Part shown: one piece after another, positions 1 through 8,531 of the stretch
Numbering within the stretch: position 1 is the first letter of the stretch
Layout of the letters: each line of letters opens with the position of its first letter
From: Flammeovirga sp. OC4
Lineage (GTDB): Bacteria > Bacteroidota > Bacteroidia > Cytophagales > Flammeovirgaceae
Assembly: GCF_000812565.1 (NCBI RefSeq)
Contig: NZ_JTAM01000018.1
Span: forward strand, 1 to 64,000
Direction: 5' to 3'
DNA: 64,000 nt
Position numbers and translations under genes: made by a program
The notes under the pieces: generated by a model
What the model saw: the letters and a program-made list of their open reading frames with translations, nothing else
What the model was told of the DNA's origin: nothing
The model's database searches: none

Positions 1-2760
1 AGTGTAAACACCTGGACTGGTGTTACAATATCTAATTTTAGAGTGACTACTCTTAAAATATTTGGAAAAAACTTGACAAACTTGCCTAGCTCATTTGGTG
101 ATCTTGATGAAATCAGAAATCTTGAAATATATAGAAACCCTATTCAGTATCTACCAGAATCTATTGGTAATCTTCAAAAAATGGGAGTGCTTATTGCCAG
201 TATTATGGACCTAAAAGCTGTACCAGAATCTTTAAAAAAGATTAATATTGGATCTTATTTCCTACAAGATAATAACTTAGGCTACTCGGCTTTTGAAGGT
301 ATGATCAGAATACCAGGAAGTTATGGGGCACAAGGAAACATTTCAACTGATACTACTATACTTTATCAGGATAATTACATTTTAACTGCTCCAGACTCTG
401 CAACTAATAATGTATACCAATGGTACAAGGATGGAAATATAATTAACAGTGAGAACAATAGATCTATTAATATCAATTCTGACGGAATTTACTTCTGTAC
501 AATAACTAACTCTGATTTCCCTCAGATTAACTCAATAAACACTGGAACTTACAATATGATTAATACAAGACCTTCCTTACAAGATTCACTAGCCTTGTTA
601 TCATTAAAATCATCAAACCCTAAAGTTAACCTTAATTGGAGTTCATCCCTACAAGTTGCCGAGTGGGATAGCGTAACTCATTCAGGGTTTCCAGGAGATC
701 CAGTTTCTGCAGTTAAATTAGATAATATTGGATTAACAAATATCCCTTCTGATTTCACAAATAACGGGGCCTTATTAAACCTAGACACCTTTGATATCTC
801 AAAGAATCAATTAACGTTCTATGACCTCTACAATGCTCAAGCCATTATTAATCAAGATGCAGAGTATATTGATTATTCTAATCAAGCTACTATTGGTGAA
901 GAGCAGGCCTTCGCATTTTCAAATAATGAAATAACGCTTACAATAGACCCTTCAATACAAGATGTTAGAAATAATTATCAATGGTATAAAGATAAAATAA
1001 TCATAGAGGGAGCTAATTCTTCAACTTATACGACATCTGAAGTTGGTCAATATTACTGTGCTGTTACCAATAATGATTTTAGAGATTTAACACTACAATC
1101 TGCCCTCTCTTATATCTATAGTGAAAGTGACTTTATGAGTGATTCTACTATTATTGCATCTATTTATACTGACCCCAGAAATAATGGAAATTTATTAGAT
1201 TGGGATTTAACAAAACCAATTACTGAATGGTCAGGAGTACAACTTGTGGGAGGTGTTGGAAGAGTTCAAGGGCTAATTTTGGAGGGTAAAAAGTTAAATG
1301 CTTTGCCTGATAATATTGGTGAACTCGCTCAATTGGAAACACTGGATATTGGTAATAATGCTATATCTACCATTCCGCCAAGCGTTGAAAGTTTACAAAA
1401 GTTGAAAGTACTTAAAATCAGTAGTAATGGCATCAGTACTATTATTGATGGCATTTATAATTTAGAAAACTTAGAAGTGCTAGATATTCAGGGAAACAAT
1501 CTTCATTTGTTAGATGAAAAAGTAAACGGGTTAATAAATTTAGAACTCGTCCAAATGCAAAACAATTATTTCACCTTTGACGATATTGGCCGTATTCCTC
1601 AAACTTCTCAAAAAGAATATAATCCTCAGGGCATTGTTGGTGAAGAGCAAAGAATAGCAACTTCTGGTAATATTACAATTCAAATAGATCCTACCATTGA
1701 TCCTGAAGTAACCTCAAATCAATATCAATGGTTCTATGAAGGAGTTTTGATTCCTGGAGCAAACGAAAGAGAATACTTTGTAAGTTCTGAATTTGGAGAG
1801 TACGTATGTGAAATTAGCAACCCCAACTACAGTGATTTAACATTAACTACTGCAAGTGTTTTTGTTGTAATTGGCACCACAAACACAGCAGATTCTTTAG
1901 TTTTGAATAGTATTAAAGAGCTTAATGTAAATAATACGCTAAATTGGTCCAGTGATGATCCCGTTGGGTTATGGGAAGGAGTTAAAGTTGATGGCTATAC
2001 TGCAAGGGTTGTTGAGTTAGATATTTGGAATAAAAACATAGATATACTTCCTGTTGATTTTGCTACACTTGATGCATTAAAAAGCGTAAACATTAGTGCG
2101 AATAATCTCTTTGAATTACCCGATGATATTGGAGATCTTGAACCTAGTTTAACCTACTTCAATGCTTCTCAAAATCACCTCACTTTTGCTGAATTAGATA
2201 AAGTAAGGTTAAGTAATTCAAATCAAAGAATCAATTTTGTGTATGGTAATCAAAAGTTAGTGGGTGTAGCTGATCTAACAATCACTTTGGAAAATGGGGT
2301 AAATTACCTAGAAGTTCCAAAGCAAGATCAAACTGAAAATGATGCCTACCAATGGTATTTCAAAGGCAGTCCTTTAGAGGGTGAAACCGCTGATTCTTTA
2401 AGAGTCAATAACATCGGAGAATATAACTATACCATTACCAATTCTCATTATAAAGATATTGTTCTCACTTCCTTTCCTATTCTTGTGGATGGGGTAACGG
2501 GTATTAAAAATCCTATTGCTAGCAAAATATCTGTTTACCCTAATCCAACGGATAGTGATATTAATGTTCAAACTTCTGAGGATATAAGGATTTTAGAAGT
2601 AAGTGTTTTTGATGTTACTGGTAAAGAATTTAAGGTAGAAAGTAGAGCGATCTCAGGGTATAAATGGACTATTGATATGCAAGATATTCCTAGTGGGATG
2701 TATTTGGTAAGGGTGAATACAGATAAGGGGACTGCTGCTATCAAAGTATCGAAGAGGTGA
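1..2760 (+). CDS. Secreted LRR / Ig-like repeat protein with type IX sorting domain (5' end outside window)
   Basis: The frame is open from base 1, and the residues before the GTG at 43 continue the same repeat pattern (a W-x-GV motif), so the true start lies upstream. About four modules follow one another. Each has a W..GV strand, short leucine-rich repeats (LP..IG.L..L), and then an Ig/PKD-like segment with a YQWY or YQWF core (near 415, 976, 1721 and 2347) ending in GEY.C.ITN. The last 85 or so residues start with SVYPNP and have the GMYLVRV strand of a Por/type A type IX secretion C-terminal domain. It is therefore probably exported by T9SS and held on the surface or released. Its ligand is unknown; adhesion is only a guess from the repeats. 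Confidence 0.85.
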   Translation, partial: SVNTWTGVTISNFRVTTLKIFGKNLTNLPSSFGDLDEIRNLEIYRNPIQYLPESIGNLQKMGVLIASIMDLKAVPESLKKINIGSYFLQDNNLGYSAFEGMIRIPGSYGAQGNISTDTTILYQDNYILTAPDSATNNVYQWYKDGNIINSENNRSININSDGIYFCTITNSDFPQINSINTGTYNMINTRPSLQDSLALLSLKSSNPKVNLNWSSSLQVAEWDSVTHSGFPGDPVSAVKLDNIGLTNIPSDFTNNGALLNLDTFDISKNQLTFYDLYNAQAIINQDAEYIDYSNQATIGEEQAFAFSNNEITLTIDPSIQDVRNNYQWYKDKIIIEGANSSTYTTSEVGQYYCAVTNNDFRDLTLQSALSYIYSESDFMSDSTIIASIYTDPRNNGNLLDWDLTKPITEWSGVQLVGGVGRVQGLILEGKKLNALPDNIGELAQLETLDIGNNAISTIPPSVESLQKLKVLKISSNGISTIIDGIYNLENLEVLDIQGNNLHLLDEKVNGLINLELVQMQNNYFTFDDIGRIPQTSQKEYNPQGIVGEEQRIATSGNITIQIDPTIDPEVTSNQYQWFYEGVLIPGANEREYFVSSEFGEYVCEISNPNYSDLTLTTASVFVVIGTTNTADSLVLNSIKELNVNNTLNWSSDDPVGLWEGVKVDGYTARVVELDIWNKNIDILPVDFATLDALKSVNISANNLFELPDDIGDLEPSLTYFNASQNHLTFAELDKVRLSNSNQRINFVYGNQKLVGVADLTITLENGVNYLEVPKQDQTENDAYQWYFKGSPLEGETADSLRVNNIGEYNYTITNSHYKDIVLTSFPILVDGVTGIKNPIASKISVYPNPTDSDINVQTSEDIRILEVSVFDVTGKEFKVESRAISGYKWTIDMQDIPSGMYLVRVNTDKGTAAIKVSKR

Positions 2761-2770
2761 TATTTTTCAT

Positions 2771-2801
2771 CATTAGCCCATGATTTAATCATGGGTTAAT
2801 G
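2771..2801. repeat. Palindrome at the 3' end of the LRR gene
   Basis: CATTAgCCCATGATT and AATCATGGGtTAATG form an almost perfect inverted repeat starting 10 bases after the stop codon. It could act as a terminator-like hairpin, although no long T-run follows. It shares its CCCAT...ATGGG ends with the two hairpins downstream (2848-2867 and 3002-3022), so it belongs to the same REP-like family. Confidence 0.6.
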
Positions 2802-2847
2802 AGACAGTTGTAAATGTAGCTATTCCACATTCCAGATGTTTCATAGA

Positions 2848-3022
2848 CCCATAATTGAAATTATGGGCTTTTGGGAAGATATCTCGTTTACCAACTTTTG
2901 ATGGATAACTTATAAGAAGTTAGATAAATGAAAAAATTGTAAATCATTGAAGCATATCAAGATTCTAATGAAAATCATAAAGTGGAATAGCTTCCCAAAA
3001 GCCCATGACTTCGAGTCATGGG
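2848..3022. repeat. Inverted pair of REP-like hairpins
   Basis: Hairpin 1 (2848-2867, CCCATAATT/AATTATGGG) is followed by the tail gcttttgggaag. Hairpin 2 (3002-3022, CCCATGACT/AGTCATGGG) is preceded by the reverse complement of that tail, cttcccaaaagc (2991-3002). The two units thus face each other about 110 bases apart, like a REPIN. A second inverted pair (agctattccac at 2818-2828, gtggaatagct at 2982-2992) crosses the first. The stems differ in sequence but stay self-complementary. The rest of the 2761-3168 spacer shows no convincing gene. Confidence 0.65.
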
Positions 3023-3078
3023 ACTCGGTATTTTACATTGTGAATTTTTCAAAAAATGGTTCTTGTTGTGGTTCAGTG

Positions 3079-3106
3079 GTCGTTGCAATACAACATCCCT
3101 ACACGG
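3079..3106. repeat. Short dispersed palindromic motif (copy 1)
   Basis: The sequence gtcgttgcaatacaac followed by atccctaca closely matches 30679-30705 (gacgttgcaatgcaac, then gaccctaca). The centre GTTGC-AAT-RCAAC is a small palindrome. Its function is unknown. In the second copy it directly abuts the 275-bp repeat. Confidence 0.45.
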
Positions 3107-3168
3107 CATCCATAAAATCACATTACGGACCACATCACGATACATTTTCTTCATTCTTAACTCTTAAC

Positions 3169-4896
3169 TCAAATAACTTCTTCTTTTTTGATTTCTATTA
3201 TCCTATCACAATCTTCTAAAGTGCTTAGTCTGTGAGCGATAATGATAATGGTCAGATTAGATTCTGATAGTTTATGAATGGATTCAGTAATTTCTTTTTC
3301 TGTTTGCGTATCTAAGGCTGATGTTGCCTCATCAAAGAAGAGAATTTCTGCATCGAAATAGAGGGCTCTTGCGATACCTACTCTTTGTCGTTGTCCTCCT
3401 GATAATTTTGTACCATTCTCTCCTATTCTTGTATTTACACCATTTTCTAATTCTTGACTTACCTCATATAGTGATGCTTTTTTTAGTACTTCTTCTAGTT
3501 TTTGGTAATCTATATTTTCTTCTTTTACACCGAAGGCTACGTTTTCCGCTAACGATCCATCAATGATATAGACAGATTGTTGTACGTAGCCTACTTTATG
3601 ATAGAAAGCATCTACGTACTCTTCACCAAAGACTTGATCATCTATAAGGTATTGTCCTTTTGTGACTTTTAGAAAGCCTAATAGGATATTCATGATAGTC
3701 GTTTTCCCTGAACCTGATGGGCCTATTAAACCTATAGTTTCACCTTTCTTGATCAGCAAAGAAAATTCTTTGATGATACTTTTTTTATTTGCATCAGGGT
3801 ATTGAAATTCTATATTATTCAGCTCTAATGAATGTTCAAAAGTCAGCTCTTTTTGAAGTGGTTTTGTGAAATGTGTTTCTTTCTTTAACCCATCTAATAC
3901 ATCAAAAGTCCATTTGTTCTGATTTAAAGCATTCAAATAGGTCATCATTCGATTTATTGATGGCATTACCCTAAATCCTGCAATAGCAAAAACACCCAAT
4001 AACTGTAACAATTCAATTCTAGATTCTAAGTAATACACTCCATATATATTCATCACCAAAATTGCTAACATCAAAGCACTCTCTATCACTCTTGTAGGAG
4101 CTAGATTATAAATATTTGCTTTTATATTTGTATCAACAAGTTCGTCTACATCATCATTCATTCGAGTTCTAAAAAGGTTTTCAGAGCCAGAAATAACAAC
4201 ATCTACATAACCAAAAATACTTTGAAAAATATTTTTATTTAACCTTGGTCCTACTACTTGTCTAGTATTACCAATTTCAAGAGATTTATTACGAACGTAT
4301 TTATATAAAATAAAGAAAGATGGAATAACAATTAGTGCTAATAATATGAGTATTTTGAAATCGTAAATTGCAATACTAAGCACAATTGATAATAATACGA
4401 TTATTTCATTTAATATATTCAAAACACCCAAAACTTGCATATTAGCGAATGACTGAGTTGCAGCTTGTACATTACGATGCAAAACATTAGAATTCTGTTC
4501 CTTAAAAAACAAAAAACCTTTTCTATAATATATTTGATGAAGTCGTTTAGCAAAGTCACTATATAAACCCATTGCAAATTCACTCTGCAACTTAACAATA
4601 AACATCCCGGCTATATTTTTCACTAACACTACAAAAAATAAAATAGAAGTCAGTAAAATGATAAACTGCTTATCATCCGTCAAACCAAATAGATTGTACA
4701 CCCAGTTGGCCCATGTGTATTTGTTGACTACATCATCTTCTAATAAAACGGCGAAAACGGGGAGCATGGCACTTAAGCCTATTAATTCTAACCCTGAATT
4801 AATGAATAAGAGAATGCTGACACCTATAGCTTTTACTTTTTGGTCTTTGGGTAAAACAGAACGAATAAATTGTAAGGTTTGGAAAATGATATTCAT
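3169..4896 (-). CDS. ABC exporter, fused permease and ATPase
   Basis: This 575-residue half transporter has an N-terminal membrane region of about six helices (residues 20-330) and a C-terminal ATPase. The ATPase shows Walker A (GPSGSGKTT), the signature LSGGQRQR, Walker B with ILFFDEATSALD, and the H-loop IIAHRLST. Such proteins dimerise and move lipids, lipid-linked sugars or peptides across the inner membrane. The early GLELIGLSAMLP segment recalls PglK-type flippases, so a glycan-related substrate is possible but unproven. The ATG at 4896 directly precedes the first hydrophobic part. The gene stands alone, with a candidate promoter about 75 bases upstream. Confidence 0.88.
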   Translation of the reverse strand: MNIIFQTLQFIRSVLPKDQKVKAIGVSILLFINSGLELIGLSAMLPVFAVLLEDDVVNKYTWANWVYNLFGLTDDKQFIILLTSILFFVVLVKNIAGMFIVKLQSEFAMGLYSDFAKRLHQIYYRKGFLFFKEQNSNVLHRNVQAATQSFANMQVLGVLNILNEIIVLLSIVLSIAIYDFKILILLALIVIPSFFILYKYVRNKSLEIGNTRQVVGPRLNKNIFQSIFGYVDVVISGSENLFRTRMNDDVDELVDTNIKANIYNLAPTRVIESALMLAILVMNIYGVYYLESRIELLQLLGVFAIAGFRVMPSINRMMTYLNALNQNKWTFDVLDGLKKETHFTKPLQKELTFEHSLELNNIEFQYPDANKKSIIKEFSLLIKKGETIGLIGPSGSGKTTIMNILLGFLKVTKGQYLIDDQVFGEEYVDAFYHKVGYVQQSVYIIDGSLAENVAFGVKEENIDYQKLEEVLKKASLYEVSQELENGVNTRIGENGTKLSGGQRQRVGIARALYFDAEILFFDEATSALDTQTEKEITESIHKLSESNLTIIIIAHRLSTLEDCDRIIEIKKEEVI

Positions 4897-4971
4897 ATTA
4901 AAAAAAGTTCTTCAAGTTATTATTCTTGTTGAATGCGTAGATTATTTGCGTTTGAATACTGTTTAGCGACA

Positions 4972-4998
4972 CAAATATAGAAGAATTGGCTGAAGCAA
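4972..4998 (-). promoter_or_regulatory. Candidate Bacteroidota promoter for the ABC exporter
   Basis: On the minus strand TATATTTG (4972-4979) matches the TAnnTTTG -7 element. A TTG lies 16 bases further upstream (4996-4998), slightly closer than the usual spacing of about 19. Transcription would start near 4965, giving a leader of about 70 bases. Confidence 0.35.
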
Positions 4999-5133
4999 GG
5001 GAATTATAAGTCTAAAATGTATGATTTGGCTAGTTCTTTCTTTTATGATTCATAATTTGATAATATAGCATAAGTACTAAAATGACATAAAATAAGCTAC
5101 TTATACAATGTTATAGATTTAAAAAGTGAAAGG

Positions 5134-5895
5134 TCACCCTACCACCCACTTCTTAAACTTTGGTGCCTTTTCTTTTGGAATTACAATTTCCTCCTCTTCC
5201 ATGTCCTTTAATCTTAATACCCATTTTCCGTTGTAGAATGGTTCAATACTTTTTACAGCATTGACATTCACGATGTATTGACGGTTGACTCTAAAAAAAA
5301 GAGTGGGATCTAGTTCGTATTCTAATTTGTCTAAAGTGTAATCGATGGTAATTGTTCCTTTTTGGTCTGTATGTGCAAAGGTGGTTTTATTTTGAGAATG
5401 AAAACAGGCGATATCTTTTACGTTTAAAGCTTCCATACTAACAGCTGTATTTCCCCAAATGCGTTTTCTGTAGGCTTTGGACTGCTCTGATACATGCTTT
5501 TGAATATTTTTTATTTCTTGTTTAGAAACTATTGGAGTATTCCGATTTTCAAATTTTTGAATGGCTTTTTGTACCCATTTTTCTTCAACAGGCTTCAATA
5601 AGTAATCAATACTATTGACTTGAAAAGCTCTTAATGCATATTCATCATAGGCCGTGACAAAAATAATCGGAATGTCTATATCTGTACTTTCTAAAATTTC
5701 AAAACTTAAACCATCCGTTAATTGGATGTCCATAAATATGAGGTCGGGCTTCGCTTCTCTTCCTTCAAAAAACTCAAGACTTTCTTCGATGGATTGTAAA
5801 GGAAATAAAAACTCCCATTCCGGTCTGATTTCCTGAATTACCTTTTTTAAATAACGTTGAGCGGGGACTTCATCCTCAATTATCAATACTTTCAT
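5134..5895 (-). CDS. LytTR-family response regulator
   Basis: The protein has 253 residues. The N-terminal receiver domain (1-120) has the acidic pocket EDE (7-9), phospho-acceptor Asp56 in FMDIQL, Thr81 and Lys101 (LLKP). The C-terminal LytTR DNA-binding domain (about 150-250) has the typical FFRVNRQYIVNV strand. It is the output partner of the sensor kinase encoded just upstream, with one base between the genes, so the two are surely co-transcribed. It follows RND efflux operon 1 on the same strand but is separated from it by a terminator-like hairpin and about 270 bases, so control of that pump is only a possibility. Confidence 0.92.
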   Translation of the reverse strand: MKVLIIEDEVPAQRYLKKVIQEIRPEWEFLFPLQSIEESLEFFEGREAKPDLIFMDIQLTDGLSFEILESTDIDIPIIFVTAYDEYALRAFQVNSIDYLLKPVEEKWVQKAIQKFENRNTPIVSKQEIKNIQKHVSEQSKAYRKRIWGNTAVSMEALNVKDIACFHSQNKTTFAHTDQKGTITIDYTLDKLEYELDPTLFFRVNRQYIVNVNAVKSIEPFYNGKWVLRLKDMEEEEIVIPKEKAPKFKKWVVG

Positions 5896-5896
5896 G

Positions 5897-6943
5897 CTAT
5901 GCTTCCTTTTTTAATAATGGAATGGTTACGGAAAAATAATCGTCTGTTTCAATTATATCAATTTGTGCTTTTTTATCCAATGCTTTAAAACTCTCTTTGA
6001 GATACGTAAGGCCAATGTTGTAGGACTCTTGCTTCTTTTGTTTCAACTGTTTATTATTCTTTACTCTCACAAAATCATCCTTCATTTCAACTTTGATTTT
6101 TAGTGGTTTTCTGAGTGTTGCAACATTATGTTTAAAAGCATTTTCTAAAAGCAATTGAAGGCTTAAAGGTGGTATAATTTTCTGACTATGTTCATCATGA
6201 ATAGTTAAATTCAATTGAAGTCCCTCTCCTAATCTTACTTGATGTAGATCCAAATAATGTTTCATGGCTTCCCACTCGGTTTCAAAAGTCACTTCGGTGG
6301 CCTCTTTGGTCTGCAGGACATACCGGTAAGTATAAGATAAATCCATGGCAAACTTCTTCGCTTGAGCGGGATCGTATTCTATTTCAGAAATAAGTACGTT
6401 TAGACTGTTAAAAAGGAAATGTGGATTAAGATGAGCTTGTAAGGCTCGATTTTCTGCTCTTAATTTATCTTGTTTCAATGTTTCTGTTTTAATGGATTCA
6501 TCTCTCCATTTTCTTAAGAAATCATCTGTGATGGTTAAAGAACAGTAGAGCAATAAAATTAAACTCTGAATAACACCTAGAATCAAGTTATTCTTATTTA
6601 TGATATGTGGTGAAGGCTTGTTAGAATGTAAATTGGTCGTGATCAGTACTACATAAAAGAAAAGGAAGGCCATCACAAAAAGTGAAACTAATTCTAAAGT
6701 CAGTCTATAACTAGGGTTCTTCTTAAAGGGTAATACATTTTCATAAAAGTTGGAAAGGTGTCTTCCCAAGTAGACTACTCCATTAAACCAAATCAAATAC
6801 AAGTATGTAGAGATATAACTAAATGCATTTATTAGCTTAAAGTCTTCAATTATCGACCAATAGGTAAAGTATAACAACAGTAATGACAATGTTATACTCA
6901 ATGCAGGTGTCAACCATTTATAATTTCTTTCTAATAGAATCAT
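5897..6943 (-). CDS. LytS/YpdA-type sensor histidine kinase
   Basis: The 348-residue protein has four hydrophobic helices in residues 10-140. A short coiled linker leads to the His_kinase domain, with the phospho-acceptor motif NPHFLFNSLN (His175). A C-terminal ATPase has the N-box LLLENAFKHN. There is no extracytoplasmic sensor domain of any size, so sensing is probably within the membrane or by a partner. It pairs with the LytTR regulator one base downstream. The final G-box region is short, as is usual in this family. The ATG at 6943 starts just before the first helix. The stimulus is unknown. Confidence 0.9.
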   Translation of the reverse strand: MILLERNYKWLTPALSITLSLLLLYFTYWSIIEDFKLINAFSYISTYLYLIWFNGVVYLGRHLSNFYENVLPFKKNPSYRLTLELVSLFVMAFLFFYVVLITTNLHSNKPSPHIINKNNLILGVIQSLILLLYCSLTITDDFLRKWRDESIKTETLKQDKLRAENRALQAHLNPHFLFNSLNVLISEIEYDPAQAKKFAMDLSYTYRYVLQTKEATEVTFETEWEAMKHYLDLHQVRLGEGLQLNLTIHDEHSQKIIPPLSLQLLLENAFKHNVATLRKPLKIKVEMKDDFVRVKNNKQLKQKKQESYNIGLTYLKESFKALDKKAQIDIIETDDYFSVTIPLLKKEA

Positions 6944-7146
6944 TATTGATGAACTGTTTATTGAAGTGTATTATTCAGCTTCTCCTCTTAAGTTGCTAAA
7001 CTTAATAAAATCTCTTATCAAGTACTATGTGGACTTCGTTATCGTCAACTTCAGATCGATATTTATACATTTTTTCTAAGGTATTCTTTCAAGCTTTTTC
7101 TCCAAGAAATCATAAATATATGTAATAACTTGTTCATTCATTGTGT

Positions 7147-7187
7147 AAAAAAAGTGGGAAGATATAATAAAATACCTCCCCTACTTT
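7147..7187 (-). terminator. Terminator of RND efflux operon 1
   Basis: On the minus strand an imperfect stem (AGTaGGGGAgG paired with CTTCCCaCT) around an AT-rich loop is followed by seven T residues. It lies 26 bases after the TolC stop codon and separates the efflux operon from the two-component genes. Confidence 0.55.
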
Positions 7188-7212
7188 TTCCTATCGTTAA
7201 TTGTTTTAGCTG

Positions 7213-8526
7213 TTAGTTAGCTGTTAAATTTCCCATCGAACGAACGTAATGTGTCCATTGTATCTGAGCCTTTAACTTTGATTGTATATATTCAATGACA
7301 GCTTGTTCGAGATATAATTGAGAGTCAATCACCTCTAGTATATCTATTAATCCCTCTTCGAATCTTTCCTCCATAACTGTCGCATTTTGCCTTGCTTTTT
7401 CCAATGACATTTTTGCTACAGTATTTTCTCTTAGACTGTTTTGCCAAGCCACTCTTTTTTGAGCGATTTCCAAATCCAAAAGTTCTTTTGTTCTTTCTAA
7501 TGCGAGTTGTTCATTGTGTACTTTCAATTGTTGACTCGCTACTAAATGATTCTTTCTGCCACCATGAAAAATTGGTATACTCATCGTCAAACCTGCCTGT
7601 ACATTGGGTACGGCTCCGGGCTGAAAGTTATAGCCAGGGGAAGAATAAGATCCGGTTACAATACCACTCAGTTGAAGGCGGTAGGTACTTTTCACAATAT
7701 TCATATCCTTGATTCTTTCTTCTACTTTAAACTCCGCTACTTTATATTCAGGTCTGACTGACATTTCCATTTCATGGGTTTGAAAATATTCTAATTCAAT
7801 AGAATCAATCAAAGTAATCTCGTCTTCAAAAGGTCTTCCTAAAATCCTATTCAAAGACATTTTATATACCTTTAGATCGTTTTCGGCTTGAATAACAGCT
7901 AAGTCCGCTCTGTTTACTCTTACCTCTGTCATCAATAAATCACTTTGATCTAAAGTTCCTACTTCTACTTTGTTTTCAACTAAACCTGCTATTCTAGATA
8001 AATCACTTTTGTAATTCTTCATTGCAAAGACCAACTCATTCTGAGCCACTGATTGCCAATATTGAAGATCCGTTGCCATGATTACATCTTGGCTGGTGAT
8101 TTCTAATTGTTCAGAGGCAATTTTGTGCTTGATCTCAGCCCTATTTTTTCGTTCTTGTAACTGCCCCCCTCGGTAAATAGGTTGCGTTAATGTAGTATAC
8201 AAACCGTATTGATTTTGTGCACCTTGTCCCATCGTTTGACCTGCCAATTCTCCAAATCTTGGATCATCAGGTAAAGTCATTTGCAATGGATTTTGGACAT
8301 ACCAATAATCAGCACTTGCTCCAATTTTAGGCATCAAATTAGCCATTGCAGCTTTGTAGTTTTTATAGCCCATCTCTACTCTATTCTCAGCCATTTTTAC
8401 AAGCTGTTCGTGCTCTATGGCCTCTTTCCTATATTGCATTAAGAAAGGGTCATTTACTTGAGCTCGTGCATCAATTGCTCCCAAAAATATCAGGAGAAAT
8501 ACGAAGTGTTTTTGTAATTTTTCCAT
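7213..8526 (-). CDS. TolC-family outer-membrane efflux protein (RND system 1)
   Basis: The 437-residue protein has a signal peptide ending in ARAQ (about residue 23). Two long alpha-helical repeats follow, rich in N, Q, A and E, with the recurring (Y)xGG(R/Q) turn (QPIYRGGQL, then IPIFHGGRK) that marks the two beta-barrel/coiled-coil halves of TolC-type channels. Trimers form the exit duct of tripartite pumps. It is the third gene of an operon, five bases after the RND pump gene and next to a terminator. Substrates are unknown. Confidence 0.92.
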   Translation of the reverse strand: MEKLQKHFVFLLIFLGAIDARAQVNDPFLMQYRKEAIEHEQLVKMAENRVEMGYKNYKAAMANLMPKIGASADYWYVQNPLQMTLPDDPRFGELAGQTMGQGAQNQYGLYTTLTQPIYRGGQLQERKNRAEIKHKIASEQLEITSQDVIMATDLQYWQSVAQNELVFAMKNYKSDLSRIAGLVENKVEVGTLDQSDLLMTEVRVNRADLAVIQAENDLKVYKMSLNRILGRPFEDEITLIDSIELEYFQTHEMEMSVRPEYKVAEFKVEERIKDMNIVKSTYRLQLSGIVTGSYSSPGYNFQPGAVPNVQAGLTMSIPIFHGGRKNHLVASQQLKVHNEQLALERTKELLDLEIAQKRVAWQNSLRENTVAKMSLEKARQNATVMEERFEEGLIDILEVIDSQLYLEQAVIEYIQSKLKAQIQWTHYVRSMGNLTAN

Positions 8527-8531
8527 GGATA

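Noticed and set aside
2947-3219. Open frame of 90 codons in the spacer after the LRR gene
   Set aside because: It runs through the REP-like hairpin and the dispersed palindrome and into the end of the ABC exporter gene; the peptide has no protein-like pattern.
4658-4966. Open frame of 102 codons opposite the ABC exporter start
   Set aside because: It lies antisense to a well-supported gene, and its peptide has no pattern of its own.
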